Positions 32,199-40,117 are shown, counted from the first letter of the stretch. The stretch is DNA of 40,117 nucleotides from Alphaproteobacteria bacterium (GCA_017444525.1 JAFSWL010000033.1:1-40117), one strand, 5' to 3'. Made by a program: numbers and translations. Notes: generated by a model not told the origin, from the sequence alone.

Positions 32199-32972
32199 TT
32201 AGAAACAATATGTTATGAATTTTGTAATCTTATCATTCAAATCAGATTGATTTTGCAACGTATCGTAAACATGCGAGCAATTATGCAAGATATAAAGTTC
32301 TTTTTTACAGTTTAAATATTTATAAAAACGCTCATTATCTTCTCGAGCCGAGGCTGTATCTTGATCTCCGGTAACAATCAATACAGGCATGTTTAAATTT
32401 TGAATGCTTGCATAAAAATTATAATTTTGCAAATCTTGTAAGTAGGTACTGTCTAAATAGCAATCTATACCATGTCTACGGCGGATAATACCATCTTTTT
32501 GCAATTGTTTAAAAAATTCCGGAGAGTTTTTTTGTGTATTTTGAGATAGTTCATTTCCGTCAAAGATGGAGGATAATAATATTAAACCTTCTACTTTATT
32601 GGGATTTTGTTCTGCAAAATTTAATATAACCGAACCACCTAAAGAATGACCAGCCAATAAAAAAGGTTCTATATAGAAATTTTTTGTTTTCAGCCAATTT
32701 ATTACAGTTTGCGCATCGTCATACATTGATGAAAGTGTCGCACAAGAGTGGTTATTAAAGCTTTCACCGCGGGAATTACGACAATCAAAAGTAACAACAT
32801 AATAACCGTAATTATTTAACGTTGTTGTAGTTTGCAGAATAACATCCTGCTCTTTATAGCCGGTTATGCCATGACAAATTATTGCCATCTTTGGGCGCGA
32901 AATATTTGTAACGGGTTCAGAGATTTGAACGCATATATCCTCATTTTTTGAATTTTTAATAAAGTGTTTCAT
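32199..32972 (-). CDS. Alpha/beta hydrolase (esterase/lipase-like)
   Basis: The 257-residue protein has a complete alpha/beta-hydrolase set. The oxyanion His-Gly-Ile-Thr-Gly is at 34-38 and the nucleophile elbow Gly-His-Ser-Leu-Gly at 108-112 (Ser110). The acid is Asp203 or Asp205 in Gly-Asp-Gln-Asp, and His234 lies in Cys-Ser-His. Asp-Cys-Arg-Asn-Ser-Arg-Gly-Glu-Ser (63-71) matches the group of cytosolic monoglyceride or feruloyl-esterase-like enzymes. There is no signal peptide. AAGAGGAAAAATAA precedes the ATG. It is AT-rich and ends only a few bases from the GC-rich scar next to tRNA-Trp, so it may have arrived with that insertion. The substrate is unknown. Confidence 0.87.
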   Translation of the reverse strand: MKHFIKNSKNEDICVQISEPVTNISRPKMAIICHGITGYKEQDVILQTTTTLNNYGYYVVTFDCRNSRGESFNNHSCATLSSMYDDAQTVINWLKTKNFYIEPFLLAGHSLGGSVILNFAEQNPNKVEGLILLSSIFDGNELSQNTQKNSPEFFKQLQKDGIIRRRHGIDCYLDSTYLQDLQNYNFYASIQNLNMPVLIVTGDQDTASAREDNERFYKYLNCKKELYILHNCSHVYDTLQNQSDLNDKITKFITYCF

Positions 32973-33050
32973 TTATTTTTCCTCTTTTCTTTTTGTTACA
33001 AAAACTTTATTAACAAATCAATAATCGGTTCAAAAACTGCAAGCTTTCCC

Positions 33051-33170
33051 GTGTCCAAACTTGCATGTGCTGCACAGAAGCATTTTTAAGGTATGAACGG
33101 ACACAATGGACTTATAAGGCGCCACCACACCAACTATTTGAGGGTGAGAGTCCCTTTAAACTTGGCATGT
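33051..33170 (+). other. Structured non-coding patch in a gene-poor stretch
   Basis: The interval 32973-33552 has no intact gene. This part carries GTGTCC (33051-33056) with GGACAC (33099-33104) as an inverted repeat, a small hairpin AGGG-TGAGAG-TCCC (33141-33154), and a near-direct repeat, AAACTTGCATGT (33057-33068) and AAACTTGGCATGT (33158-33170). It could be a fragment of a structured RNA such as a group II intron domain, but no family is recognisable. Confidence 0.3.
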
Positions 33171-33185
33171 AATTTAGTCTTTTCT

Positions 33186-33368
33186 TCAGTATTGAGATAG
33201 TTTCTTTAATTGCGGATAAATTTCTTTAGATATCTGAGTGATGATTTCCACATATTCTTTTTGGCATTCGTCCGAGACCTTTATCTACGAGGTTTTATAT
33301 GATACTAGCTTTTCTTGCGGTAATTTGTTTTTCATAAGCAAAATAGCTAAAATTTTATATTTAATCAT
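33186..33368 (-). pseudogene. Possible remnant of a small regulator gene
   Basis: On the minus strand an ATG at 33368, preceded by AGGGATTAAAA, opens a protein-like frame of 27 residues. It stops at a TAG (33285-33287) and continues in the same frame for 32 more sensible residues to a TGA at 33186-33188. The pattern of hydrophobic helix, Lys/Glu-rich turn and amphipathic helix recalls a winged-helix regulator, but the piece is too short to name. Chance is a real alternative. Confidence 0.3.
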
Positions 33369-33552
33369 TTTTAATCCCTATTGGTCAGGTTAATGCGTAA
33401 ATAATATATTTGAACTTTATATAAAAAAACAATAAATATTTTGGTGTTTAGGCGGTTTTACACACAATGCGATGATTGGAGTTTGACTGTTTTATCGGTT
33501 GTAGTATATATTGTGAGCATAATTGGCAGTTTATTATGTAGCGGGGTGCAGA

Positions 33553-35289
33553 ATGCCTAAGAAAATATCAGCGTTATTGGCGGCGGTCATTGCAATTGCA
33601 GTGTTTGCAGTTTATTTGTTTAAGTTCAATGGTAAAGACGAAACAATACAAGCAGAAGAGGTAAAGAATGCCGAGCCTGCTCAAGTTACGCTGCCTAAAT
33701 CTATGGCGGCAAGTAACAAAATATCTACTGAGAAAAAGCAAAAGATAAAACATATTTTTCGTACCAAATATACTGATGCAATTGATATGGATGCATGGCA
33801 GTATAATAAAGAAAATGGTGTGTATTATCAATTGGGAGTGTTGTATGTTCCGAATCCGGCAGATGAAAATTATGAAAGATTGGCATTGTTTGTGCCTGAA
33901 AAATTCTTGACCTGTAGTCTCAATAAAACAAAGAAATATACCTGCGTCTTGCATAAATTGGGAGAAGTCGGACAATATACGGTTGCCACAGCGCCAATTG
34001 TGGTATCGATTGAATCAGAAGACTATGCGGCAAATCCTCCGTTGACGGAATATCGAGACTTCAGCGTGCACACGAAAAAAGGGCATATATACGTTCATGT
34101 CGGATTTCGCGGAATTGAATACGGGGCACCGGCCGGTTTGGTTGATATTAAGGCAGCGATTCGATATATTCGGCGCAATAAAGAAAAAATACCGGCAAAT
34201 ACCGACAGAATTTTTGTGTCCGGAATGGGAAGTGCCGGCAATTTAGGCTCGTTGATAGGTGTATCTGCAGACAGTGCTTTGTTTAAGCCTTATCTAAAGG
34301 CATTGGGTGCATCGGATTATGTCAGCGATCAAGTTCATGGGGTTATGGTTTGGAGTCCGATTACCGGTTTGGATGTGGCTAATGAGGCCTATGAATGGAA
34401 CATGGGCTTAACTCGTGAAAATATGAGCGAACAGCAGCAAAAACTTTCACAAAAAATGGCATACGAGTATGCTAAATTTGTTAACAGGGCAGGGTTTCGG
34501 GATGAATATGGCAAGCCGCTGATGCTACAATATTCAAATCGTGGTACTTATTCGGAAGGAACATATTATCATTATGTGAAGCAGATAATTGAAAAATCTT
34601 TGAACGAGTTTTTAATAAGTAGTACTTATCCTTTGTCGATTGACGGTAAAAATTTGCCGGCATTTCTGACCGAATATTCAGGGTATTTTATAGATCAGCA
34701 AAGATATTTACGGCGTTTGAATAATAAGTTTAACTGGATTCAATATGATAATAATACTGATAAATATGTCATTAGCAGTATAGAAGATTTTGTGCGAATG
34801 ATGAAACCTGCAACAAAACCTATAGGCGCGTTTGATGCGCCGAAGCGCGATAATACGGAGAATCTTTTGTTTGGCACCGGAGACGGAAACGGAAAACATT
34901 TTGATCAGCTAATGCCTAAAGTTTTGAAAAATAGCCCGGAGGCAAAAAAATATACCGATGATTGGTTTAAACCGGATGCGTTCGGTTATTCGGTTCAGGA
35001 CAGACTGAATATGTATACTCCTCTTTATTTTGTTTTACCTTCATACGAGGGATATAACACAACTAAAGTAGCTCCTTTTTGGCGTGTTCGCTCAGGTATC
35101 AGTCAGACGGAAACAGCGTTGGTTACGGAAATTAATTTGGCTTTGGCATTAGTCAATTATCCTGCTGTTAAAAAAGTTGATTTTAAGGTAATTTGGGGAC
35201 AGAGCCATGTTAAAGCCGAAGAAAAGCAGCAAGAAAGTGAAACTATGTTTAGCAACTGGATTGACAAAGTACTGCATGAAAGACGGTAG
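33553..35289 (+). CDS. Membrane-anchored or secreted tannase-like esterase with altered nucleophile elbow
   Basis: The ATG at 33553 starts a typical signal/anchor helix (Ile/Ala/Val-rich to about residue 24). The 578-residue product follows the subtype-B tannase/feruloyl-esterase layout. Val-Asp-Ile-Lys-Ala-Ala-Ile-Arg-Tyr-Ile-Arg (197-207) and Asn-Thr-Asp-Arg-Ile (216-220) precede the elbow, and the Tyr-Leu-Lys-Ala-Leu-Gly-Ala segment follows it. Then come Trp-Ser-Pro-Ile-Thr-Gly-Leu-Asp and Tyr-Glu-Trp, and His552 in Trp-Gly-Gln-Ser-His near the end. The elbow reads Gly-Met-Gly-Ser227-Ala-Gly, so the residue two before Ser is Met instead of Gly. Ser and His are present, so activity is possible but not certain. 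A lid-like Asn/Lys-rich insert fills 300-450. Confidence 0.72.
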   Translation: MPKKISALLAAVIAIAVFAVYLFKFNGKDETIQAEEVKNAEPAQVTLPKSMAASNKISTEKKQKIKHIFRTKYTDAIDMDAWQYNKENGVYYQLGVLYVPNPADENYERLALFVPEKFLTCSLNKTKKYTCVLHKLGEVGQYTVATAPIVVSIESEDYAANPPLTEYRDFSVHTKKGHIYVHVGFRGIEYGAPAGLVDIKAAIRYIRRNKEKIPANTDRIFVSGMGSAGNLGSLIGVSADSALFKPYLKALGASDYVSDQVHGVMVWSPITGLDVANEAYEWNMGLTRENMSEQQQKLSQKMAYEYAKFVNRAGFRDEYGKPLMLQYSNRGTYSEGTYYHYVKQIIEKSLNEFLISSTYPLSIDGKNLPAFLTEYSGYFIDQQRYLRRLNNKFNWIQYDNNTDKYVISSIEDFVRMMKPATKPIGAFDAPKRDNTENLLFGTGDGNGKHFDQLMPKVLKNSPEAKKYTDDWFKPDAFGYSVQDRLNMYTPLYFVLPSYEGYNTTKVAPFWRVRSGISQTETALVTEINLALALVNYPAVKKVDFKVIWGQSHVKAEEKQQESETMFSNWIDKVLHERR

Positions 35290-35403
35290 TTAACAGCTTG
35301 AGAATATTTGGAATAATTGCCGAAAGATAAAAATTCTGGATGTTTGCTTTTTTTATTTACTTTTTGTCAAAAATGAATTACACTAAACACAAACTAAATT
35401 TTT

Positions 35404-36189
35404 ATGCTTATGAAAAAATTATTATTATTTTTGGCCGCCGTAATGATATTATGTGCCGCCTGTGAAAAAGATCCGTTGTTTGTGCAGGGTAATCCTGATG
35501 CACGTCATTTCAAACCGACTGATGACAACAGTAAGCCTGACGACAACAGTAAGCCTGACGACAGCAGCAAGCCTGACGACAACGGTAAGCCTGACGACAG
35601 CAGCAAGCCTGATGACAGCAGCAAGCCTGACGACAGCAGCAAGCCTGACGACAACACTACTATCGGCAATACCGGTGATAACGGTTCGGTTTCAAAGTTG
35701 ACCATTACCAGGTTGTATTCCGTAGTTATGCGGCGTGAGATACCTTATCCGTTTAAGGCCTACGTTATGCAGGTTAGCGACGGTAACTATTTTTACATGT
35801 TGCGCCTGCGTTATGACAAAGAATTGCATGTCGGGGATCAGATTACATTTGGTGTGTTTTCTTTCTGTCCCAGCGAAATAGCTAAAATAAACGGCTATGA
35901 CGTGGGAGATGTTACGGAAACTCCAGAGTATAACGAATCGGTTGATGCGGGTGAGTATTTGGTTGCAAGCGATCCGATAGAAGCTAAAATCAAACATATA
36001 TTCTCGATGAAGATACGTTACAGTATCACAATATGGCCGATTGATACTTGGTTTATTGAAACTACAAAAGGAAATCTGATTTATGTGAAAAAGAGTAAGG
36101 TAAGCACTTCTCTTGATGTCGGCGACGATATAGTATATGAAGTATATACTCTGTTCCCGAATGAGGTTGTAGCTATAAAAGAACTCTAG
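35404..36189 (+). CDS. Lipoprotein with Ser-Lys-Pro-Asp-Asp repeats and two similar C-terminal domains
   Basis: The 261-residue product has a lipoprotein signal peptide ending Leu-Cys-Ala-Ala-Cys20, followed by Glu-Lys-Asp, an acidic start like the surface-export signal of Bacteroidota lipoproteins. Residues 40-81 are seven six-residue repeats (Asp-Asp-Asn/Ser-Ser/Gly-Lys-Pro), a flexible stalk. Two similar domains of about 60-70 residues follow (about 98-165 and 195-261), each ending with a Val-Gly-Asp-x-Ile...Pro-x-Glu-x-x-x-Ile pattern, so the C-terminal part is an internal duplication. No ribosome site is visible before either ATG (35404 or 35410), unlike neighbouring genes. Transfer from Bacteroidota is a reasonable inference. 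The function is unknown; an outer-membrane surface location is likely. Confidence 0.75.
   Translation: MLMKKLLLFLAAVMILCAACEKDPLFVQGNPDARHFKPTDDNSKPDDNSKPDDSSKPDDNGKPDDSSKPDDSSKPDDSSKPDDNTTIGNTGDNGSVSKLTITRLYSVVMRREIPYPFKAYVMQVSDGNYFYMLRLRYDKELHVGDQITFGVFSFCPSEIAKINGYDVGDVTETPEYNESVDAGEYLVASDPIEAKIKHIFSMKIRYSITIWPIDTWFIETTKGNLIYVKKSKVSTSLDVGDDIVYEVYTLFPNEVVAIKEL
35521..35646 (+). repeat. 18-bp tandem repeat, seven units, in the lipoprotein gene
   Basis: Seven consecutive 18-bp units encode Asp-Asp-(Asn/Ser)-(Ser/Gly)-Lys-Pro. The unit is a multiple of three, so copy-number changes lengthen or shorten the stalk without breaking the frame. Units differ at a few bases, mainly AAC/AGC and AGT/AGC. 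Confidence 0.93.
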
Positions 36190-36190
36190 A

Positions 36191-36228
36191 AAAAAAAGAA
36201 TCTGTCGGTTGAGACAGATTCTTTTTTT
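36191..36228. terminator. Bidirectional terminator after the lipoprotein gene
   Basis: A perfect 16-bp stem (36191-36206 with 36213-36228) has a GGTTGA loop and A/T runs on both sides. It serves the lipoprotein gene and the convergent small gene. Confidence 0.93.
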
Positions 36229-36237
36229 ATGCGCAGA

Positions 36238-36393
36238 TTATTTGGCAGATCGAGGCGTTTTTATGCTTTCTTTCCCCAATTGCTTCATAATTCGGGCATG
36301 ATCTCTCATGAGTTGTTTATGTTCCTTGGTGACTTGTTTGAAATCTTCTTCTAATTTAGAAACACTTTTTTCTATTTTTTCGTAATTTTCCAT
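36238..36393 (-). CDS. Small coiled-coil protein of unknown function (51 aa)
   Basis: The ATG at 36393 is chosen because AGGAGAAAAAA lies before it; an in-frame extension upstream lacks one. The 51-residue product is one long charged helix with heptad-like Leu/Val/Ile spacing (residues 6-43) and a basic tail ending Lys-Thr-Pro-Arg-Ser-Ala-Lys. It could dimerise. No family is recognised. It shares its terminator with the lipoprotein gene. Confidence 0.6.
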   Translation of the reverse strand: MENYEKIEKSVSKLEEDFKQVTKEHKQLMRDHARIMKQLGKESIKTPRSAK

Positions 36394-36563
36394 TTTTTTC
36401 TCCTGTAATATGTTGGATTTACATATTTGATATATGTTAATTTTTGTGTGATTAAAACATAACATTTTGATATACGGAACATCTGCTTTTTATTATATGA
36501 AAATATCCGACATCTTGAATTTAGGTATTTAAGCATTATGTGCATAAGGCAGGAGAGAGAAAT

Positions 36564-36875
36564 ATGGAAATTTATATTTTGTCGGCACTGGTATTTGTTT
36601 ATGCTGTGTCTGTAGCGGTCGGCAAACGTGATTTGGTGCGTAAAATCTGGACTTTTGCATTTATAACCTCAGGTTTTATGACGGCGTTTGCATTATTTGC
36701 TTTGCGTATTAAACATCAAGATGTTATGCTTACAGCGGATAACTTTAACTGGTATTTTTTCCTTTACGTATTCGGAGCATTGGCATTTGCACTCGGAATT
36801 ATAAATTTGTGGATTTACCGCCGTCCGTTGTGGAATATGCTTCGTTTTTCCGCCGATGATACGGAAAAAGAATAG
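36564..36875 (+). CDS. Small inner-membrane protein of unknown function (103 aa)
   Basis: The ATG at 36564 has AGGAGAG upstream. The product has three hydrophobic helices, roughly 2-19, 27-46 and 65-86, with basic residues between the first two and a charged C-terminal tail (Asp-Asp-Thr-Glu-Lys-Glu). No transporter or enzyme motif is visible. The flavoprotein gene begins 49 bases later on the same strand and could be co-transcribed. Confidence 0.7.
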   Translation: MEIYILSALVFVYAVSVAVGKRDLVRKIWTFAFITSGFMTAFALFALRIKHQDVMLTADNFNWYFFLYVFGALAFALGIINLWIYRRPLWNMLRFSADDTEKE

Positions 36876-36924
36876 TTGCGTATTTGTTTTTTTGCGACTA
36901 TGATGCGTATGTTTGAGAGGAAAA

Positions 36925-38493
36925 ATGTTACGCGTTAATAATATAAAAATGCCGTTAAAGGCTACGGAAGATGATTTAAAAAAATCGGCGGCTGAGAAAT
37001 TACGCTGTCAGGTTGAAGAAATCAGTGATTTTATCGTTTCCAAAAAGTCGGTTGATGCGCGTAACAAGCATAATGTGCACTTTGTTTACAGTGTGGATTG
37101 CAATTTAGCAAATAGAAAACCGATAGATAAAGATATAGAGGTTCTGCCGCCGGAAGAAAAGCTGATTTTTAAGATAAAAAATGACGGAGTGCGGCCGGTT
37201 GTGGTCGGGAGCGGTCCGGCCGGAATGTTTGCCGGTTTGGCTCTGGCCGAGGCCGGATTAAAGCCGATTATTTTAGAGCGTGGCGCTGATGTGGATACGC
37301 GCCGGCAAAAGGTTGAGCTATTTTGGCAGACCGGCAGCTTGGATACGGAAACCAATGTGCAATTCGGCGAAGGCGGTGCCGGTACTTTTTCCGACGGCAA
37401 GTTGATGAGTGGAATTAAAAAAGATAAGTTTACCGCTAAAGTTATGCACGAATTATATGAAGCCGGTGCACCCGCTGAAATTTTGTATTTGGCCAAGCCG
37501 CATATCGGTACGGATAATTTACGGATTGTGGTACGCAATATTCGCCGCAAAATCGAAGAACTCGGCGGAGAATATCGTTTTTGCAGCAAGTTGGAAGATT
37601 TGATAATTAAGGACTCGCGGCTAGTGGCAATAAAAATCAGAAACGGTAGGGAAGTATATGAATTGCCTGCATCGCGGTTGTTTCTGGCAATTGGTCATAG
37701 TGCACGCGACACGTTTGAAATGTTGCACCGTTGCGGTGTTTATATGACGCAAAAACCGTTTTCGGTAGGGGCGCGAATCGAGCATAAACAAGCGATGATT
37801 AATGCGGCACAATATGGAGCGGCAGCGCAAAGCCCGTCTTTGGGGGCGGCCGATTATAAATTGGCAGTGCATTTGCCTAACGGGCGCTCGGTATATACGT
37901 TTTGTATGTGTCCGGGCGGCACGGTGGTGGCGGCGGCTTCGGAAGAGGGGCGTTTAGTTACCAACGGTATGAGCGAGTTTGCCCGCGATAAGGAAAATGC
38001 AAATGCCGCGCTGTTGGTCGGAGTGGGCGAGGCCGATTTCGGCAGTAAGCATCCGTTGGCCGGTATGTATTTTCAGCGCAAGTTGGAAGAAAGAGCGTTT
38101 GTTTTGGGCGGAAAAAATTATCATGCGCCGGCACAAACGGTAGGGGATTTTTTGCAAGAAAAAGCGAGCACACACGGTGGCGAGGTGCGGCCGAGTTATG
38201 CGCCGGAAGTAACGTGGTGTGATTTGGGAACACTTTATCCGTCAGAGATTACAACGGCTTTGCGACTGGGAATTGCCGAGATGGCAAAAAAGTTGCGCGG
38301 GTTTGATACTTATGATGCGGTGCTGACCGGTGCGGAAACCCGCAGTTCGTCGCCGGTGCGGATTGTGCGTGACGACACCATGCAATGCAATATTAGAGGC
38401 ATATTTCCGTGCGGCGAAGGGGCGGGATATGCCGGCGGAATAACTTCATCCGCTGCTGATGCATTGAAAGTCGTGTTTTCCATTTGTGATTAG
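36925..38493 (+). CDS. COG2509-type FAD-dependent dehydrogenase
   Basis: The ATG at 36925 has GAGAGGAAAA directly before it; a TTG 12 bases earlier is in frame but weaker. The 522-residue protein starts with a small domain (1-85) common to this group. The FAD-binding Val-Val-Val-Gly-Ser-Gly-Pro-Ala-Gly-Met-Phe-Ala-Gly (about 93-105) follows, with the Leu-Glu-Arg-Gly end of the second strand. Then come Phe-Gly-Glu-Gly-Gly-Ala-Gly-Thr-Phe-Ser-Asp-Gly-Lys-Leu, a block that identifies these proteins, and a C-terminal Pro-Cys-Gly-Glu-Gly-Ala-Gly-Tyr-Ala-Gly-Gly-Ile FAD-closing motif. The family is widespread but its substrate is not known to me. It is cytosolic, with no signal peptide. Confidence 0.9.
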   Translation: MLRVNNIKMPLKATEDDLKKSAAEKLRCQVEEISDFIVSKKSVDARNKHNVHFVYSVDCNLANRKPIDKDIEVLPPEEKLIFKIKNDGVRPVVVGSGPAGMFAGLALAEAGLKPIILERGADVDTRRQKVELFWQTGSLDTETNVQFGEGGAGTFSDGKLMSGIKKDKFTAKVMHELYEAGAPAEILYLAKPHIGTDNLRIVVRNIRRKIEELGGEYRFCSKLEDLIIKDSRLVAIKIRNGREVYELPASRLFLAIGHSARDTFEMLHRCGVYMTQKPFSVGARIEHKQAMINAAQYGAAAQSPSLGAADYKLAVHLPNGRSVYTFCMCPGGTVVAAASEEGRLVTNGMSEFARDKENANAALLVGVGEADFGSKHPLAGMYFQRKLEERAFVLGGKNYHAPAQTVGDFLQEKASTHGGEVRPSYAPEVTWCDLGTLYPSEITTALRLGIAEMAKKLRGFDTYDAVLTGAETRSSSPVRIVRDDTMQCNIRGIFPCGEGAGYAGGITSSAADALKVVFSICD

Positions 38494-38570
38494 AAATGTT
38501 TAGTCTTTAAGACGAAATGGATTCTTCGCACGACACTAAAGTCATCTGCTCAGAATGATGGTGAATTAAG

Positions 38571-38616
38571 AGTTTATGCTCTATTAAAAATAACATTTTT
38601 TAATAGAGCATAAACT
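38571..38616. repeat. Perfect 20-bp inverted repeat
   Basis: The arms at 38571-38590 and 38597-38616 are exact reverse complements with a 6-base loop. The T and A runs lie inside the stem, and no T run follows on either strand, so it is not a standard terminator. A normal terminator follows separately at 38623-38658. Just before it, 38510-38560 carries an ATTCTTCGC...CTCAGAATGATGG sequence of a kind that often occurs as a dispersed repeat. Confidence 0.85.
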
Positions 38617-38622
38617 AAAAGT

Positions 38623-38658
38623 AAAAAAACGCTTTCCCTCGCGGAAAAACGTTTTTTT
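38623..38658. terminator. Bidirectional terminator between the flavoprotein and 38665-39819
   Basis: AAAAAAACG (38623-38631) and CGTTTTTTT (38650-38658) pair, with an inner TTTCC/GGAAA stem. It has A and T runs for both directions. Confidence 0.85.
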
Positions 38659-38664
38659 CAAATA

Positions 38665-39819
38665 TCAACGGACGGTATAATGATGAACATCCAGAGGATT
38701 CGCATAAATAATCGTATATAATACGCGTTCCTCATAACGAGCCAGATTGAGTAAAACTTCTTTTGCTAAATTCGGACAACAAGCTGCCACCCAAGCCGAC
38801 ATAGCCGGAGAAACTGTTCCTTCCGATAATTTTGGCTGTAAATAAGCCAGTAAATCAGATATTCGCTTATCATCATTTTCTTCACGACTGAACACAAATC
38901 GAGCTTCACATTCATCCTCTCTCCAATCATCGGAAATCAGCAACAGCGAATTATCAATCATTTTATGAATAATACGACGTTGCTCCGACACCATAATCAT
39001 ATCGTGCAAATGTTCGGGCAAATCCATCGCCAACAGCTTAGAAACCAGATCTTGGTCATAAATGTAGCTGAGCGATAAATACCAAATCAGATACTTTGGG
39101 TTCATCTTCAACATCCTACGAATCATCGCGCTTTCCAAAACGCAATCATCCATATTGCACTGCTCGATTACCTGCATAATGAACTCGTCATTATCCTCAT
39201 TGGCAAACAACGACCACTGCGCCATAAAGTCGGTAAACAACCTGTATCCGTAAATACCGCTCTGACATTCAAAGTAGCGCTTCAACAGCTTGCGATACAT
39301 CTCGGCGCGAACCGGATCACTCTTGTCTGAGGCCGAAATCGCCAATTGCGCCTCACCGGCTTCACGCAAAACATGACCGACGATGTAACTCTCAATCTGC
39401 TCCTTGCTGCCGTTATAAATCAGCTGATACTCGCTGTTAGCCGAAAGTGACAGTAGCAGATAACACGTAGCTCCGGGCTCGCCGCTTCCCAAAATCCACT
39501 TTTCTTCGGCATGCGTATACGGTATTTTGCGCGAACACAGACTGTGCAGATATGCATGGCGAATGTGCTCATTTTCCATAAGCTGCTTCGATTTGAACAG
39601 CCCCTCATCAGCAGTATGATACTTCAGATACAGCCTCATAAAATACTCGCTGTCATTTTTCGTCAGATTGCGCCAGCCTCGTGAGCTCATCCGTGAAACA
39701 TCGCTTTTCAGCGGACTTTGATAATCAATGTAGATTTTGCCTAATTGCTCAAGCTCATCCACTTTGAACGTGCCAAATCTGATTTGCCACATTCGATACA
39801 ATTTACTTATCCAATTCAT
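38665..39819 (-). CDS. Helical protein of unknown function (384 aa)
   Basis: I do not recognise this protein. It has no signal peptide or membrane helix. It is mostly alpha-helical, with evenly spaced Leu, Trp, Tyr and Cys, as in helical-repeat proteins. Its style resembles 7470-8225 but without an alignable motif. There is no good ribosome site before the ATG at 39819, and no close promoter is evident. It lies 51 bases downstream of the ABC exporter gene on the same strand and may be co-transcribed with it. Confidence 0.7.
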   Translation of the reverse strand: MNWISKLYRMWQIRFGTFKVDELEQLGKIYIDYQSPLKSDVSRMSSRGWRNLTKNDSEYFMRLYLKYHTADEGLFKSKQLMENEHIRHAYLHSLCSRKIPYTHAEEKWILGSGEPGATCYLLLSLSANSEYQLIYNGSKEQIESYIVGHVLREAGEAQLAISASDKSDPVRAEMYRKLLKRYFECQSGIYGYRLFTDFMAQWSLFANEDNDEFIMQVIEQCNMDDCVLESAMIRRMLKMNPKYLIWYLSLSYIYDQDLVSKLLAMDLPEHLHDMIMVSEQRRIIHKMIDNSLLLISDDWREDECEARFVFSREENDDKRISDLLAYLQPKLSEGTVSPAMSAWVAACCPNLAKEVLLNLARYEERVLYTIIYANPLDVHHYTVR

Positions 39820-39870
39820 AATTATAAAATTTTAATTAATACTTGCCATAATTATATTTTTGAAACTGTC

Positions 39871-40117
39871 CTATTTTAGTTGCGCTTTATACAATGCTCC
39901 GTAAATACTGTCCGGTCTGCTTAGCAATTCTTCATGCGAGCCGCATTCCGCGATTTTACCGTAATTTATAACCACGATTCTATCGGCATGACGTACCGTA
40001 GACAAACGATGTGCAATCACAATCACCGTACGATCCTTCATCAAATTTTCAATAGCTTTTTGCACTACGGCTTCAGATTTATTATCGAGCGCTGAGGTAG
40101 CCTCGTCCAAAATCACA
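39871..40117 (-). CDS. ABC exporter, C-terminal part of the ATPase domain (cut by window edge)
   Basis: Only the last 81 or so residues are in the window. They start within Walker B ([10 protein letters not shown], including the D-loop) and include the H-loop His in Ile-Ala-His-Arg-Leu-Ser-Thr. They end with [12 protein letters not shown], the usual tail of MsbA/type I exporter ATPases. Substrate and membrane domains lie to the right. The frame is intact to the window edge. Confidence 0.92.
   Translation of the reverse strand, partial: VILDEATSALDNKSEAVVQKAIENLMKDRTVIVIAHRLSTVRHADRIVVINYGKIAECGSHEELLSRPDSIYGALYKAQLK

Noticed and set aside
32073-32315. Arg-rich open frame across the GC-rich patch after tRNA-Trp
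   Set aside because: Its first half is repeat sequence and a tRNA fragment, and its second half is antisense to the hydrolase gene.
33130-33165. TPP-riboswitch-like sequence (GGGTGAGA...TTTAAACTTGG)
   Set aside because: It lacks the full thi-box order and the downstream helix, and no thiamine gene follows.
35521-35646. CRISPR-like array
   Set aside because: The 18-bp units are contiguous without spacers and encode an in-frame peptide repeat.

Overview
The window looks like chromosome from a low-GC, gut-type alphaproteobacterium. The evidence is a LexA that follows the alphaproteobacterial pattern, with a GAAC-N7-GAAC SOS box in front of its own gene, plus CarD, PPDK, MlaC, ruvA-ruvB-ybgC, an AapJ-like binding protein and a GluRS with a KLSKR signature. 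The lineage is inferred from protein style only; no rRNA gene is present.

Positions 1-3018 are accessory DNA. The window opens with the end of an IS110-family transposase. Three small enzyme genes follow: a PP2C-type phosphatase, a possible ADP-ribosyltransferase and a P-loop kinase. Each has its own promoter. A repeated intergenic module of about 150 bp (intrinsic terminator plus a covarying long-range stem) lies between the genes, and the IS110 end abuts a half copy of it. Positions 3019-6108 hold a small integrated element bounded by a perfect 51-bp repeat of the 3' part of tRNA-Thr(TGT). It carries a basic unknown protein, a GH108 phage-type lysozyme preceded by an overlapping ORF, and a secreted protein that weakly resembles LprI, but no integrase.

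Positions 6391-31805 are mostly core genome: OmpH/Skp-like protein, HU, CarD, a HExxH protein, lexA, a SemiSWEET, a CPA2 antiporter, ruvA-ruvB-ybgC, truA, ppdK, a Gfo/Idh/MocA oxidoreductase, gltX-cysS, mlaC and an amino-acid binding protein. Interspersed are long hydrophilic proteins of unknown function (16766-18559, 23563-25275, 30141-31805). Most transcription units end in clear hairpin terminators. A TGATATAWW motif, probably an extended -10 element, recurs upstream of several genes.

Positions 31899-40117 mix a tRNA-Trp gene with accessory DNA. Just behind the tRNA is a GC-rich 120-bp patch that repeats the tRNA 3' end. Then come an alpha/beta hydrolase, a region of gene debris, a tannase-like secreted esterase with an altered nucleophile elbow, a Bacteroidota-style lipoprotein with an 18-bp in-frame tandem repeat, two small unknown proteins, a COG2509-type flavoprotein, a 20-bp perfect palindrome, a helical unknown protein and the C-terminal end of an ABC exporter cut by the window edge.
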